64,000 nt of DNA from Leeuwenhoekiella polynyae (GTDB lineage Bacteria > Bacteroidota > Bacteroidia > Flavobacteriales > Flavobacteriaceae), in contig NZ_QOVK01000003.1 of the NCBI RefSeq assembly GCF_004104075.1, positions 288,272-352,271 on the forward strand, read 5' to 3'. Both the position numbers and the translations under genes were made by a program. Shown here piece after piece: positions 52,504 to 62,844 of the stretch. Within the stretch, counting starts at the first letter, position 1; each line of letters starts with the position of its first letter. The notes below the pieces were generated by a model. It searched no databases and was not told the origin of the DNA. It was given only the letters and a program-made list of their open reading frames with translations.

Positions 52504-53976
52504 TTATAATACAAAATATACTCCCAGTAACCCTACACCTCCTAAAACCAGGGTATATGGTAAAGCCATTTTCACCATTTTACCGTAAGAAAGATTGATT
52601 AAAGGAGCTAGCGAAGAAGTTAGTAAGAATAAAAATGCAGCCTGCCCATTAGGTGTTGCAACACTTGGAAGGTTAGTACCTGTATTAATTGCTACCGCCA
52701 GGTGATTGAATTGCTCCCGGGTAATATCACCCGCATCAAATGCTACCTGAACTTCGTTAATATATACTGTAGCCACAAAAACATTATCACTAATCATAGA
52801 TAGAATACCGTTTGCTAAATAGAACATAGAAGGTTGTGTATCTACCGGAAGCGTCAATACATAATCAATGATAGGTGTAAATAAATGCTGGTCATGAATC
52901 ATTGCCACAATCACAAAGAAAACAACTAATAATGCTGTAAACGGAAGTGCTTCTTCAAAAGCTTTACCTAAACTGTGCTCATCTGTAATACCCATAAATG
53001 CAGTTTGAACTACAATTAAGAATAAACCGATAAACCCTACCGGCGCTAAGTGCAATGCTAAACTTAAAATTAAAAGAATTGCTGAAATACCTTGAATCCA
53101 AAGACCGAAAGTTTCTTTCTTTGTCCTTTTCTCATCAACCTCTTTAGTATAGTTTTCGATAATGGTACGAGCCACTTCTGGTAATTTATCTCCAAAACCA
53201 AAAAGCTTGGTTTTTTCAAGAATGAAGGTGGTCAAAAGACCGCATACTAAAACAGGCATTGTTATGTAAGCCATACGCTGGAAAAATTCAATAAAATCCC
53301 AACCCATTTTCTCGCCAATCAATAAGTTTTGAGGCTCACCTACCAAGGTACAAACACCACCGAGAGCAGTACCTACAACCCCATGCATAATCAAACTACG
53401 TAAAAAACCTCTAAACTGCTCTAGTGTTTCACCACTTAAAGCCTTGCGATCGGGCACTTTATCAGCATCATAATCTGCATCTTCCATCGAGTGTATTTTA
53501 TGATATACGCCGTAGAAACCTACAGAAACACTTATCAGTACAGCAGTTACGGTTAATGCATCAAGAAAAGCTGATAGGATCGCTGCTAGAAAAACAAACA
53601 GCATAGAAAGCGCAACCTTAGATTTGATTTTGGTAAATACTTTAGAGAAGATATACATCAGCATAGGCTTCATAAAATAAATACCAGCCACCATAAACAC
53701 CAAAAGCAATACTACTTCAAGGTTTTGATCTACTTCTTCATAAGCAGCTTCAGGACTTGTAAGTCCTAAAATAAGCGCTTCTAAGGCCAGAATACCTCCA
53801 GATTGCAACGGATAACATTTTAAAGCCATAGCTAAAGTGAAAATAAATTCACCAATAAAGATCCAGGCTGTAATCATAGGACCTAAAAGATAATATGCGA
53901 ACACATTAAAAAATAAGAAAGCTATCATCGCTAACTTGAACCAGCGAGGGCTACTACCCAAAAAATATTTTAACAT
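52504..53976 (-). CDS. nhaB: Na+/H+ antiporter NhaB
   Basis: 490 residues with about 12 membrane helices. Matches the NhaB family: FLDALTVTAVLISVSVGFY, GGVCTLVGEPQNLLIGEKMG and GTNLPSVATPNGQAAFLFL. It exports sodium in exchange for protons at the inner membrane, with a long soluble loop after the fifth helix (about 160-190). Separated from exbB by 76 bp and from the dehydrogenase gene by 36 bp, same strand. Confidence 0.9.
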   Translation of the reverse strand: MLKYFLGSSPRWFKLAMIAFLFFNVFAYYLLGPMITAWIFIGEFIFTLAMALKCYPLQSGGILALEALILGLTSPEAAYEEVDQNLEVVLLLVFMVAGIYFMKPMLMYIFSKVFTKIKSKVALSMLFVFLAAILSAFLDALTVTAVLISVSVGFYGVYHKIHSMEDADYDADKVPDRKALSGETLEQFRGFLRSLIMHGVVGTALGGVCTLVGEPQNLLIGEKMGWDFIEFFQRMAYITMPVLVCGLLTTFILEKTKLFGFGDKLPEVARTIIENYTKEVDEKRTKKETFGLWIQGISAILLILSLALHLAPVGFIGLFLIVVQTAFMGITDEHSLGKAFEEALPFTALLVVFFVIVAMIHDQHLFTPIIDYVLTLPVDTQPSMFYLANGILSMISDNVFVATVYINEVQVAFDAGDITREQFNHLAVAINTGTNLPSVATPNGQAAFLFLLTSSLAPLINLSYGKMVKMALPYTLVLGGVGLLGVYFVL

Positions 53977-54012
53977 TTGTATTTGTTTGTTGGTTAATTT
54001 TTCATTCTAAAG

Positions 54013-55239
54013 TTACACCAGCTGTTGCAATGCTATTTCAAAAGCTGTTTTACTGATGTTATTTTTACTGCTATTATGATTGTATGTATTCTGAATAGCA
54101 TTTTTGATGGTTTGAGAAGTATCGTTAAAAATAGCTTCATCAGTCATCTGTACCCGTCGCTCCATAAAATAAGCAAAAACGCGAGCCATACCGCAATTTG
54201 ATATAAAATCTGGAATTACCGAAACACGTTCGTCAGTATGTTCCATAATAGGACCGAAGAAAATTTCCTTATCAGCAAAAGGAACATTTGCCCCACACGA
54301 AATCACTTCGAGCCCGGCTGTTATCATGGTATCTATTTGTGCCTGAGTCACCAATCTTGAAGCCGCACATGGTGCAAAAATCTCCGTTTTGATTTCCCAG
54401 ATCTTTTTATTCACTTCTTCAAACGGAATTAGATTAGACGCTACTAAGGTATTTCCCTTTTTAGTCAAGAACAAATCTTTTATTTCTTCAAAAGAAAAAC
54501 CTTCTTCGTTGATCAATCCTCCGGCTGCATCAATAATTCCTACAATTTTAGCACCTTGTTGCGCTAAGTAATACGCAGCTGCCGCACCTACATTACCAAA
54601 ACCCTGAATAACAGCTCGTTTTCCAGTTATACTTCCTCCATAAATATCATAAAAATGACGTGCAGCTTCTGCAACACCATAACCGGTGATCATATCTGCA
54701 ACCGTATATTTTCTGGAAACATCTGGAGAATACGCTGTGTTTTCTAAAACTTTGATCACACCTTGACGCAACTGTCCAATGCGGTTTATCTTATCTGCCT
54801 CAGTAGGTCTGAAGTGGCCGTTAAACACCCCTTCTTGTGGATGCCAAACACCGCTTTCTTCTGTAATGGGAATAACTTCGTGAATCTCATCTACATTGAG
54901 ATCTCCTCCCGTTCCATAATAACTTTTAAGCAAAGGAGACACTGCGGCATACCAGCGTTCTAAAACGCCTTTTTTACGGGGATCAGCAGGATCAAAGTTG
55001 ATTCCGCTTTTTGCTCCACCAATTGCAGGGCCCGAAACTGTAAACTTTACTTCCATGGTTTTCGCCAGCGAAAGTACCTCATTACGATCTAGTCCTTTTC
55101 GCATACGAGTACCACCTCCGGCAGCACCACCTCTCAACGAATTGATTACCGTCCAGCCTTCTGCTTCGGTCTCGGGATCATTCCAGTGAAATACAATTTC
55201 AGGTTCTTTAGTTTCGTAACGGTTTAATAAATCTTTCAT
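54013..55239 (-). CDS. Glu/Leu/Phe/Val dehydrogenase
   Basis: 408 residues. Oxidative deamination of an amino acid with NAD(P). Conserved lysine region GPAIGGAKSGI (Lys77), GGDLNVDEIHE, and the Rossmann motif GFGNVG. Length and NTDs suit leucine/glutamate dehydrogenase-like enzymes of Bacteroidota. Which amino acid is used cannot be settled from the motif alone. It stands 36 bp upstream of nhaB and 66 bp downstream of anmK. Confidence 0.88.
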   Translation of the reverse strand: MKDLLNRYETKEPEIVFHWNDPETEAEGWTVINSLRGGAAGGGTRMRKGLDRNEVLSLAKTMEVKFTVSGPAIGGAKSGINFDPADPRKKGVLERWYAAVSPLLKSYYGTGGDLNVDEIHEVIPITEESGVWHPQEGVFNGHFRPTEADKINRIGQLRQGVIKVLENTAYSPDVSRKYTVADMITGYGVAEAARHFYDIYGGSITGKRAVIQGFGNVGAAAAYYLAQQGAKIVGIIDAAGGLINEEGFSFEEIKDLFLTKKGNTLVASNLIPFEEVNKKIWEIKTEIFAPCAASRLVTQAQIDTMITAGLEVISCGANVPFADKEIFFGPIMEHTDERVSVIPDFISNCGMARVFAYFMERRVQMTDEAIFNDTSQTIKNAIQNTYNHNSSKNNISKTAFEIALQQLV

Positions 55240-55305
55240 GAATTTATTTAGAGGGTTGACAAATATAACGACTTAGGCGGTTTTCCCTATCGTTTTCGTA
55301 TTAAT

Positions 55306-56379
55306 TTAAGGTGAACATACTATACCTGCGCAATGATTTTTTGAAGCGCCTGTAACAGAATTCAATACATTTATAGAGTTGCGTAAACGCAAAACACCCA
55401 TAAAAGCAAAAATTAAAGCTTCTTTAAATTCGATGGTTTTTGCATCGGGTATTTCAAGCTTAATTTGAGACAAGTGCTGCGTGCGTTTTATTAAATAGTT
55501 ATTGTAAGCTCCGCCACCAGTTACTAAAACGCGATTTTCACGCTTCCCATTTGCAAGCAAATTTATATTAGCAGCCAACTGTACAGCCATATGCTCAGTA
55601 AAAGTCGCAATCTTATTTTCAGTAGTAGCTTTAGATTGATTGAGTATAGGAAAAATTTCACGTTTTACCCACTCTAGCCCCAAGGATTTTGGAAAAGACT
55701 CTTTGTAAAATCCCAAATTATTAAGCTCATTGAGCAATGAGCCATCAACAGCTCCAGAAGCTGCTATAGCTCCATCTTTATCAAAATCAAAACCCAATTG
55801 ACGCGTCAAGTGATTCAACACAATATTAGTTGGGCAAATATCATAAGCGATGCGTTTGTCATTTTGCTCAAAAGAAATATTAGCAAAACCACCTATATTC
55901 AAACAGGCTTTAAAATCTTCAAACAGCAACCTATCTCCTATAGGAACCAGTGGGGCTCCTTGCCCGCCAAGAGCAACATCTTCAATCCTAAAATCAAAAA
56001 CAACTAAAATTTTACAACTCTTTGCCAGTTCAGATCTGTTCCCTATCTGGTAGGTTACCCCCTGATCTGGACGATGCAATATGGTATGACCGTGAGATGC
56101 AATCGCATCAATTTTTAATGGGTTTCGGTCTCGAAAAGTAGTGATCGTCTTAGCGAGATATGCTGTATACTCAATATCCAGTGATTTTAACTCTTCCGGA
56201 GATAAATCTACCGCATCTTGCAAACGAACTACCCAGGCTTCAGGGTAAGGAATAGTCTCACAAACCAGCAACTCGTAACTCCATCCTGCTTCTCTTTTAA
56301 AACGCACATAAGCAAGGTCTAGTCCATCTAGAGAAGTGCCGCTCATCACGCCTAAAACAGTATAAGAAGTACTATGCAT
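55306..56379 (-). CDS. anmK: Anhydro-N-acetylmuramic acid kinase
   Basis: 357 residues. Phosphorylates and opens anhydroMurNAc during cell-wall recycling. The phosphate-binding GTSLDG is at 14-19, ASHGHTILHRP holds the substrate region, and VTGGGAYN is the second nucleotide motif. ATG start with a 238-bp upstream region. Confidence 0.94.
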   Translation of the reverse strand: MHSTSYTVLGVMSGTSLDGLDLAYVRFKREAGWSYELLVCETIPYPEAWVVRLQDAVDLSPEELKSLDIEYTAYLAKTITTFRDRNPLKIDAIASHGHTILHRPDQGVTYQIGNRSELAKSCKILVVFDFRIEDVALGGQGAPLVPIGDRLLFEDFKACLNIGGFANISFEQNDKRIAYDICPTNIVLNHLTRQLGFDFDKDGAIAASGAVDGSLLNELNNLGFYKESFPKSLGLEWVKREIFPILNQSKATTENKIATFTEHMAVQLAANINLLANGKRENRVLVTGGGAYNNYLIKRTQHLSQIKLEIPDAKTIEFKEALIFAFMGVLRLRNSINVLNSVTGASKNHCAGIVCSP

Positions 56380-56617
56380 ATATGTTTAAATTATGATAAT
56401 CCTTAAATTTTTGCGTGAAAACTATTAAATATTTAAATTTCAGCATATTTATTATTACTTTTTGAATTTTCAATAAAATAATTGATTTATTTTGCAAAGT
56501 ATTATGCAAGCATAGTAAAATAGTATCTTTAAGATGCTGTTCCAATATCCAAACCTGACCACTGGGTGAAAGGTATTAAGAAAACGATATATTTTTAATC
56601 TAAAACTGAAATTAGAT

Positions 56618-57760
56618 ATGGATTTTAGCCTGAGTGAAGAACACATTATGATACGTGATGCAGCTCGTGAATTTGCACAAACCGAATTGCTTCCGGGAGT
56701 TATAGAACGTGATGAAAAACAACATTTCCCAAAAGAATTGATTCAAAAAATGGGAGATATGGGCTTTCTGGGAATGATGGCTCCTACAGAATTTGGCGGA
56801 GGCGGAATGGACAGCATCTCTTATGTGCTGGTGATGGAAGAACTGAGCAAAGTTGACGCTTCTGCATCTGTTATCGTTTCGGTAAATAACAGTCTTGTGA
56901 ATTATGGCCTGGCTGCTTATGGAAATCAGGCTCAAAAAGAAAAATACTTATCAAAATTGACTACCGGTGAAAAACTAGGTGCTTTTTGCTTAAGTGAGCC
57001 CGAAGCTGGAAGCGACGCTACTTCTCAAAAAACCACCGCAATCGATAAAGGAGACCATTATATTTTAAACGGAACCAAAAACTGGATCACCAATGGTAGC
57101 TCTGCAGACTATTACCTCGTGATTGCTCAAACCGATAAAGAAAAGAAACACCATGGCATAAATGCATTTATCGTAGAGAAAGGATGGGAAGGTTTTGAAA
57201 TAGGGCCTAAAGAACAAAAATTAGGCATACGAGGTAGTGACACGCATTCTTTAATCTTTAATGACGTAAAAGTACCTAAAGAAAATCGCATCGGCGAAGA
57301 TGGATTCGGGTTTAAGTTTGCTATGAAAACACTTAGTGGCGGGCGCATAGGTATTGCGGCACAAGCACTAGGTATTGCCGCAGGTGCTTTTGAACTAGCT
57401 AAAGATTACTCTAAAGTGCGTAAAGCTTTTGGCACCGAGATTTGTAACCATCAGGCAATCGCATTCAAACTAGCAGATATGGATGTCGAAATTGAAGCAG
57501 CACGTCATCTGGTTATGAAAGCCGCCTGGGATAAAGACCAAGGACATAATTATGATATCTCGAGTTCTAGAGCCAAACTCTACGCATCAAAAGTAGCTAT
57601 GGATGTTACTGTTGAAGCGGTACAAGTTCATGGTGGTAACGGTTTTGTAAAAGAATACCACGTAGAGCGTTTGATGCGTGATGCTAAGATCACACAGATC
57701 TATGAAGGAACTTCAGAGATTCAAAAAATTGTTATCTCGAGAGGATTGCTAGACAACTAA
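56618..57760 (+). CDS. Acyl-CoA dehydrogenase
   Basis: 380 residues, the standard length. Flavoprotein that makes the trans-2-enoyl double bond of acyl-CoA. Signature blocks: FCLSEPEAGSDA, NGTKNWITNGS, and the C-terminal QIYEGTSEIQKIVISRGL, which holds the catalytic Glu (about 363). The profile is short-chain/butyryl type. It is a lone plus-strand gene with its own promoter region (56380-56617). Confidence 0.94.
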   Translation: MDFSLSEEHIMIRDAAREFAQTELLPGVIERDEKQHFPKELIQKMGDMGFLGMMAPTEFGGGGMDSISYVLVMEELSKVDASASVIVSVNNSLVNYGLAAYGNQAQKEKYLSKLTTGEKLGAFCLSEPEAGSDATSQKTTAIDKGDHYILNGTKNWITNGSSADYYLVIAQTDKEKKHHGINAFIVEKGWEGFEIGPKEQKLGIRGSDTHSLIFNDVKVPKENRIGEDGFGFKFAMKTLSGGRIGIAAQALGIAAGAFELAKDYSKVRKAFGTEICNHQAIAFKLADMDVEIEAARHLVMKAAWDKDQGHNYDISSSRAKLYASKVAMDVTVEAVQVHGGNGFVKEYHVERLMRDAKITQIYEGTSEIQKIVISRGLLDN

Positions 57761-57780
57761 AAGTCTCATTTTTAAATAAA

Positions 57781-57820
57781 TAAAGTGCCAATTTCAAGAA
57801 GAAACTGGTGCTTTCTTTAT
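57781..57820. terminator. Imperfect terminator between convergent genes
   Basis: AAAGTGCCAATTTC pairs with GAAACTGGTGCTTT (with G-U pairs), followed by TCTTTATT on the plus strand. It lies between the acyl-CoA dehydrogenase and the small barrel protein gene. Confidence 0.5.
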
Positions 57821-57833
57821 TATAAATCATCTC

Positions 57834-58406
57834 TTATAACGAATAACTTAGAAGAAAATGAAAATCAGGAAATAGGAAAAAATCATCTGCGTTTTGATCT
57901 TTTAAATCATAAGCAACTCCTACTCCTGCTGCCAGTTCAAAACTAAAGCCATTCCAGATTTCTCTGCGCATACCTGCATTACCAGCAAGTGCGAGTGACG
58001 AAATAATATCTTCTTTATGATCATTCCCTATTGTAAACCAATCGGGTTGATAGGTGGTTTTCAAACTCACATAATCTGCAGAATTATTGGAGGTATTTCT
58101 ACCTTTTTCAGCTCTGCGTTTCATGCTGTGATACCAGCGTGGTTCGATCTCAATTTCCGGGATAAGCATATACAAATAATTGTAATCTGTCACATAGCCT
58201 TGTGTGTAACCACCGGTAAGACCTACCTGACTCCTAAGCACAACCTCATCAGAAAGTTTTGCTTCATTAGTTAACCAAAGACCAAATAACGTTCCTTGTA
58301 AACTCCATAGAGAGTGCTCTACTGATGCTGTAGCCGGAATTTCTTCTTGTGCAAAACTTTGAAATTGCGCACAGACAATTGTAAATACGAGTAGTAATTT
58401 TTTCAT
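57834..58406 (-). CDS. Small outer-membrane-like protein of unknown function
   Basis: 190 residues with a signal peptide (1-19, ending SFAQ). Alternating hydrophobic and aromatic strands (LWSLQGTLFGLWLTNEAKL, FFLFPDFHFLLSYSL at the end) suggest an eight-stranded beta barrel. No family is recognised. Its neighbours are unrelated. Confidence 0.7.
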   Translation of the reverse strand: MKKLLLVFTIVCAQFQSFAQEEIPATASVEHSLWSLQGTLFGLWLTNEAKLSDEVVLRSQVGLTGGYTQGYVTDYNYLYMLIPEIEIEPRWYHSMKRRAEKGRNTSNNSADYVSLKTTYQPDWFTIGNDHKEDIISSLALAGNAGMRREIWNGFSFELAAGVGVAYDLKDQNADDFFLFPDFHFLLSYSL

Positions 58407-58487
58407 AATAATGAATTGGGGTTTTAAGAATTCAAAATTAATATTTCAAAAAGGAACGTCAATATTTTTTTCGAAAAATACAAGTAT

Positions 58488-58518
58488 AAAAAAAGCCCTT
58501 CGATGAAAGGCTTTTAAA
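58488..58518 (-). terminator. Terminator after the symporter gene
   Basis: AAAAGCCTTT/AAGGGCTTTT stem with a 5-nt loop followed by a T run on the minus strand, 17 bases past the symporter stop. Confidence 0.75.
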
Positions 58519-58534
58519 AATTCTTTCTAAAAAA

Positions 58535-60184
58535 CTATCGCGCAAAATACACGTAAATACCTATAACAATAAGACATATAACCGCCCCTACTTGTTTTAC
58601 ATATTTAAAAGGTTCTATAGAAACCTGCTTGGTATATTCTAATACAAATGGCTCTTTTCTAGGATAAAATTTACCAATAATTAACATGATAGCAATGTTT
58701 AAGACAAACAAGATCGCCATAATATGCAAATAGTGAGGATAAGCCTCTGCCTCAACCATTCTTAATGCCTCAACATCTGTTATCCCACTCGCCTTAGCTG
58801 TATCTAATGCATCATTAATAAACTTAGGCTTCAATAAAAATTGACTTACTATATACATTAACGAACCTAAAATGATACCAATTTTTGCTGCTATAGCCGG
58901 TACACGTTTAGTTAAATACCCAACAACAATAATTGTAAAAATTGGAATACTGTAAATACCGTTGATCTCTTGCAAGTAACTGAATAAACTCCCTGCATTT
59001 GCAATTAAGGGAGCAATAAACATTGCTGCAAGTGCCAGACATACTCCAAAGATTTTACCGTATTTAACTACAGTACGCTCTGAAGCATCTTTATTGATGT
59101 GTTCTTTATAAATATCTATACCAAATAAGGTCACCGAACTATTAAGAACGCTATTAAAAGAACTCAGGATCGCACCAAACAATACTGCTGCAAAGAAGCC
59201 CATTAAAGGTTTTGGCAAAACAGCTCTTACTAATTCGGGGTAAGCCAAATCACTACTGGCTAAACCACCTTCAAAATAATAGAACGCAATCATACCGGGC
59301 AATACTAAAATCACCGGACCTAATATCTTTAGAAATGCAGCTAACAAAAGTCCTTTTTGACCTTCTGCAAGACTCTTTGCTCCTAGACCGCGCTGAATGA
59401 TTTGCTGGTTTGTTCCCCAGTAAAATAATTGCACAAGCATCATTCCTGTAAAAATTGTAGAGAAGGGTACTTCTTGACCTGGCTCTCCAGTAGAATCAAA
59501 ACGTTCGGGATTTGCATCAACAAGTACTTTTAATCCATCTAAAACACCACCATCTCCAATAGCCATTAAACCAAAAACAGGAATTAACACCCCTCCAATG
59601 ATCAGCCCTATTGCATTGATACTGTCTGACACAGCTACAGCTTTAAGTCCTCCAAAAACCGCGTAAATAGAGCCTATTATTCCTATTCCCCAAATACAGA
59701 TTACTAGCGCAGTAGTATCAGAAACGCCTAGTAATTCAGGTACGTCAAACATACCACTAATCGCAACAGATCCTGAATATAAAATCACAGGTAATAACAC
59801 CACGACATACCCTGTGAGAAACAATCCGGAAGTTATTGTTTTTGTAGCCTTATCAAATCGTTTAGACAAAAACTGCGGCACCGTTGTAAGCCCACCCTTT
59901 AAATAACGTGGTAATAGAAAAACAGCTGTTACTACTATAGAAAGTGCAGCTAAGGTTTCCCATGCCATCACGGATAAACCATCTTTATAGGCACTTCCGT
60001 TGAGCCCTACTATTTGCTCTGTAGACAGATTGGTAAGAAGCATTGAACCCGCTATTACACCAAAGGTTAAACTTCGTCCTCCTAAAAAATAACCATCAGA
60101 GGTTGATTCATCAGATTTTCTAACCGACCACCAGGATATGAGAGCCACGAGAATTGTAAATGCTAAAAAGGATATTAATGCCAT
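58535..60184 (-). CDS. Sodium/solute symporter (SSS family), likely for galactose
   Basis: 549 residues with about 14 membrane helices. SSS/SGLT-type blocks: GYFLGGRSLTFGVIAGSMLL, NLSTEQIVGLNGSAY and FGAILSSFNSVLNSSVTLF (the sodium-site region). Imports a sugar with sodium. It is divergent from galK-galT-lacI with a 436-bp shared upstream region, so galactose is the probable substrate; this is from context. Confidence 0.88.
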   Translation of the reverse strand: MALISFLAFTILVALISWWSVRKSDESTSDGYFLGGRSLTFGVIAGSMLLTNLSTEQIVGLNGSAYKDGLSVMAWETLAALSIVVTAVFLLPRYLKGGLTTVPQFLSKRFDKATKTITSGLFLTGYVVVLLPVILYSGSVAISGMFDVPELLGVSDTTALVICIWGIGIIGSIYAVFGGLKAVAVSDSINAIGLIIGGVLIPVFGLMAIGDGGVLDGLKVLVDANPERFDSTGEPGQEVPFSTIFTGMMLVQLFYWGTNQQIIQRGLGAKSLAEGQKGLLLAAFLKILGPVILVLPGMIAFYYFEGGLASSDLAYPELVRAVLPKPLMGFFAAVLFGAILSSFNSVLNSSVTLFGIDIYKEHINKDASERTVVKYGKIFGVCLALAAMFIAPLIANAGSLFSYLQEINGIYSIPIFTIIVVGYLTKRVPAIAAKIGIILGSLMYIVSQFLLKPKFINDALDTAKASGITDVEALRMVEAEAYPHYLHIMAILFVLNIAIMLIIGKFYPRKEPFVLEYTKQVSIEPFKYVKQVGAVICLIVIGIYVYFAR

Positions 60185-60620
60185 AATCTAAAATAGTATA
60201 AAAACAACCTCAACGCAACCGTTGTAGTAAGTAATTCTGAGGTTATAAATTTTTCAGGCGCTAAAGTAATGTAATTATCGTGTTTTGCTCACTGAATTTT
60301 ATGTAAAAACTAGTACTAGTACTAAAAAAAACCTGTGATTTTAGCAAAAAATAGATTTTACACCCGTGTTTTTACAAATGTTTCAAAAACATTGTTGAAA
60401 ATGTGTTTCACAAAGAATAGCACTGGCCGCAAAACAACTTACGCTTTTAATGCAAACTTTCTACTACCTAAAAAATTAAAGAAATATTTATTATCTTATA
60501 AACGTAAAAATTACATTTAATATTATATATGTATCTTTACAAAAATTCCTATGAGGCAACTCGTAGACTTTAAAGCTCGGTAATCGAGTATAGTATAGTT
60601 AACTTAAACCAAACGGTATT
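60185..60620. promoter_or_regulatory. Divergent control region of the galactose unit
   Basis: 436 bases without a normal gene. Two palindromes stand out: TAGTACTAGTACTA (60311-60324, perfect) and AATGTTT-CAA-AAACATT (60377-60393). TATCTTTA (60532-60539) is one mismatch from the Bacteroidota -7 element TAnnTTTG and could be the galK promoter. A short ORF (60551-60583, MRQLVDFKAR) follows it. The palindromes are candidate binding sites of the LacI protein at 62845. Confidence 0.5.
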
Positions 60621-61790
60621 TTGGCAAATCAAATCACACTCGCTCAATCTCCTGAGCAACTTGCTCAACTGGGCCATTTTAATGCTGAAGTCATTATAAA
60701 TTCTCCCGGAAGAGTAAACCTCATCGGGGAACATACAGATTACAACAACGGCTTTGTTATGCCTACGGCAATAGACAAAACCATCCAGTTTCATTTAAAG
60801 AAAAACGGTAAAGCATCACATTGTAGCGTCAGCAGTTTAAACTACGGTAGTTTTTTTGAGTTTGATTTAGCTGTTGAAGATCGTAATGAAGCAGAATGGA
60901 CCAAATACATTGTAGGTGTTACTGAAGAAATAAAAAAACTAGGCCACAAACTTGAAGGTTTTGACTGTATGATGCTGAGCAATCTACCTATGGGAGCAGG
61001 GATCAGTTCATCTGCAGCACTAGAATGTGGTTTAGCTAGAGGCTTGAGTGAATTATTTGACCTCAACTTGAGCAATCTGGAGATCGTTAAGCTTTCTCAA
61101 ATGGCAGAGCATAATTATGTAGGCACTAAATGTGGAATAATGGATCAATTCGCATCGGTTATGAGCGAAGAAAACCATGTGATTAAATTAGATTGTAAAA
61201 GCTTGGAATATGACTTACTCCCTTTTGCCATTGAGCCTTATAAACTTTTATTACTGAATACTAATGTTTCTCACAGTCTATCTACCAGCGAGTATAATGT
61301 GCGTAGACAAGAGTGTGAAACCGGTGTGTCTTTATTGCAAAAATGGTATCCGGAAGTTCAGTCTTTACGAGATGTAAATCTAAAACAGCTTGAAGCTCAT
61401 AAAGCAGATTTTGATCCTGTAGTTTACAACAGATGCTCTTATGTAATTGAAGAAAATGAGCGTGTAAATAAAGCCGCAAAAGCCTTAAAAGCTGAAGACC
61501 TGGAAACCTTTGGTAAATTGATGTACGCCTCTCACGAGGGACTTCAGCATAAATATGAAGTGAGTTGCAAAGAATTAGATTTCTTAACCAAATTTTCTAA
61601 AGATCACGAGGGCATTTTAGGATGCAGAATGATGGGCGGTGGTTTTGGGGGCTGTACGATTAATTTAATTCATCAGGATGCTGCAGAAGATTATATAGAA
61701 GCTGCAAAAAAAGCTTACTTTAAAGAATTTAACCGCAACCTTACCGCTTTTACAGCAATGCCAGCAAATGGTGGGGAACGCTTACACTAA
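60621..61790 (+). CDS. galK: Galactokinase
   Basis: 389 residues. GHMP kinase phosphorylating galactose at C1 in the Leloir pathway. The galactokinase signature GRVNLIGEHTDYN is at 30-42, the ATP motif LPMGAGISSSAALE at about 117-130, and GGGFGGCTINL near the C-terminus. Starts at a TTG (60621), since no ATG lies upstream of the conserved region in frame. First gene of galK-galT-lacI; galT follows after 15 bp. Confidence 0.96.
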   Translation: MANQITLAQSPEQLAQLGHFNAEVIINSPGRVNLIGEHTDYNNGFVMPTAIDKTIQFHLKKNGKASHCSVSSLNYGSFFEFDLAVEDRNEAEWTKYIVGVTEEIKKLGHKLEGFDCMMLSNLPMGAGISSSAALECGLARGLSELFDLNLSNLEIVKLSQMAEHNYVGTKCGIMDQFASVMSEENHVIKLDCKSLEYDLLPFAIEPYKLLLLNTNVSHSLSTSEYNVRRQECETGVSLLQKWYPEVQSLRDVNLKQLEAHKADFDPVVYNRCSYVIEENERVNKAAKALKAEDLETFGKLMYASHEGLQHKYEVSCKELDFLTKFSKDHEGILGCRMMGGGFGGCTINLIHQDAAEDYIEAAKKAYFKEFNRNLTAFTAMPANGGERLH

Positions 61791-61805
61791 TAAAAATAAA
61801 AATCC

Positions 61806-62843
61806 ATGGTAGATTTTAATGATAATTCGCACAGACGTTATAACATATTAACCGGAGAATGGGTTTTAGTTTCTCCACATAGAACCAAGCGCCCGTGGCA
61901 GGGTAAAGAAGAAGACGTGGTTGTAGAAGAGCGCCCGTCTTATGACCCTAGCTGTTATTTATGTCCGGGAAATGAGCGTGCCGGCGGGCACACAAACGAA
62001 AACTACAAAGAGCCCTGGTCTTTTGTAAATGATTTTGCTGCTCTCAAAAACGATGTTCCTCAAGCAAAATTTAAATCCGGACTATTAAAAGCCGAGTCTG
62101 AAAGTGGAATTTGTAAAGTAGTTTGTTTTTCTCCAGACCATTCGCTTACGCTTCCGGTTATGGAAGTTTCTGATATTGAAAAAGTAATCGCTTTGTGGCA
62201 ACATGAGTTTAGAGAACTGGGCAAAAAAACCGACATCAATCACGTTCAAATCTTTGAAAATAAAGGAGCGACGATGGGTTGTAGCAATCCGCACCCACAT
62301 GGACAAATCTGGGCACAACGCACCATTCCGCAGGAAGTTTCAAAAAAGAACAAACAACTGCGTGAGTATTGGAACAATAATAAATCAAGCTTACTTGGTG
62401 ATTATATCAATGAAGAATTAGAATTGAAAGAACGCATCATTGTTGAAACTGAGTTTTTTGTTGCGCTAGTCCCCTATTGGGCAGTATGGCCGTATGAAGT
62501 AATGATCGCACCTAAAAAGCAACACCGTACTATTTTAACGCTTTCAGCCGAAGAACGTCTGGACTACGCTAAGATCATTAAAGCAGTAACCATAAAATAC
62601 GATAACCTGTTTAAGATCTCTTTCCCATATAGCTCAGGAATTCATCAGGCTCCCACAGATGGTCAGGACTGGGATTCTTGGCATTTTCATATGTCATTTT
62701 ACCCGCCATTGCTGCGCTCAGCAACGGTAAAGAAATTTATGGTGGGCTATGAAATGTTTGCAACTCCACAAAGAGATATTACTGCTGAGATGGCTGCGAA
62801 AACTTTACGTAATTTAGCAGACGAACATTACACGAAAAAATAA
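61806..62843 (+). CDS. galT: UDP-glucose-hexose-1-phosphate uridylyltransferase
   Basis: 345 residues. Exchanges UMP between UDP-glucose and galactose-1-phosphate. The catalytic HPH lies in GCSNPHPHGQIWA, and the zinc-binding N-terminal CYLCPGN and FENKGATMG blocks agree with the family. It follows galK by 15 bp and precedes the LacI gene by 1 bp. No galE or mutarotase is in this window. Confidence 0.96.
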   Translation: MVDFNDNSHRRYNILTGEWVLVSPHRTKRPWQGKEEDVVVEERPSYDPSCYLCPGNERAGGHTNENYKEPWSFVNDFAALKNDVPQAKFKSGLLKAESESGICKVVCFSPDHSLTLPVMEVSDIEKVIALWQHEFRELGKKTDINHVQIFENKGATMGCSNPHPHGQIWAQRTIPQEVSKKNKQLREYWNNNKSSLLGDYINEELELKERIIVETEFFVALVPYWAVWPYEVMIAPKKQHRTILTLSAEERLDYAKIIKAVTIKYDNLFKISFPYSSGIHQAPTDGQDWDSWHFHMSFYPPLLRSATVKKFMVGYEMFATPQRDITAEMAAKTLRNLADEHYTKK

Positions 62844-62844
62844 A

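Noticed and set aside
52504..53976. NhaB as part of the TonB/ExbBD energy operon
   Set aside because: Separated by 76 bp from exbB and without any functional tie that can be seen in the sequence.
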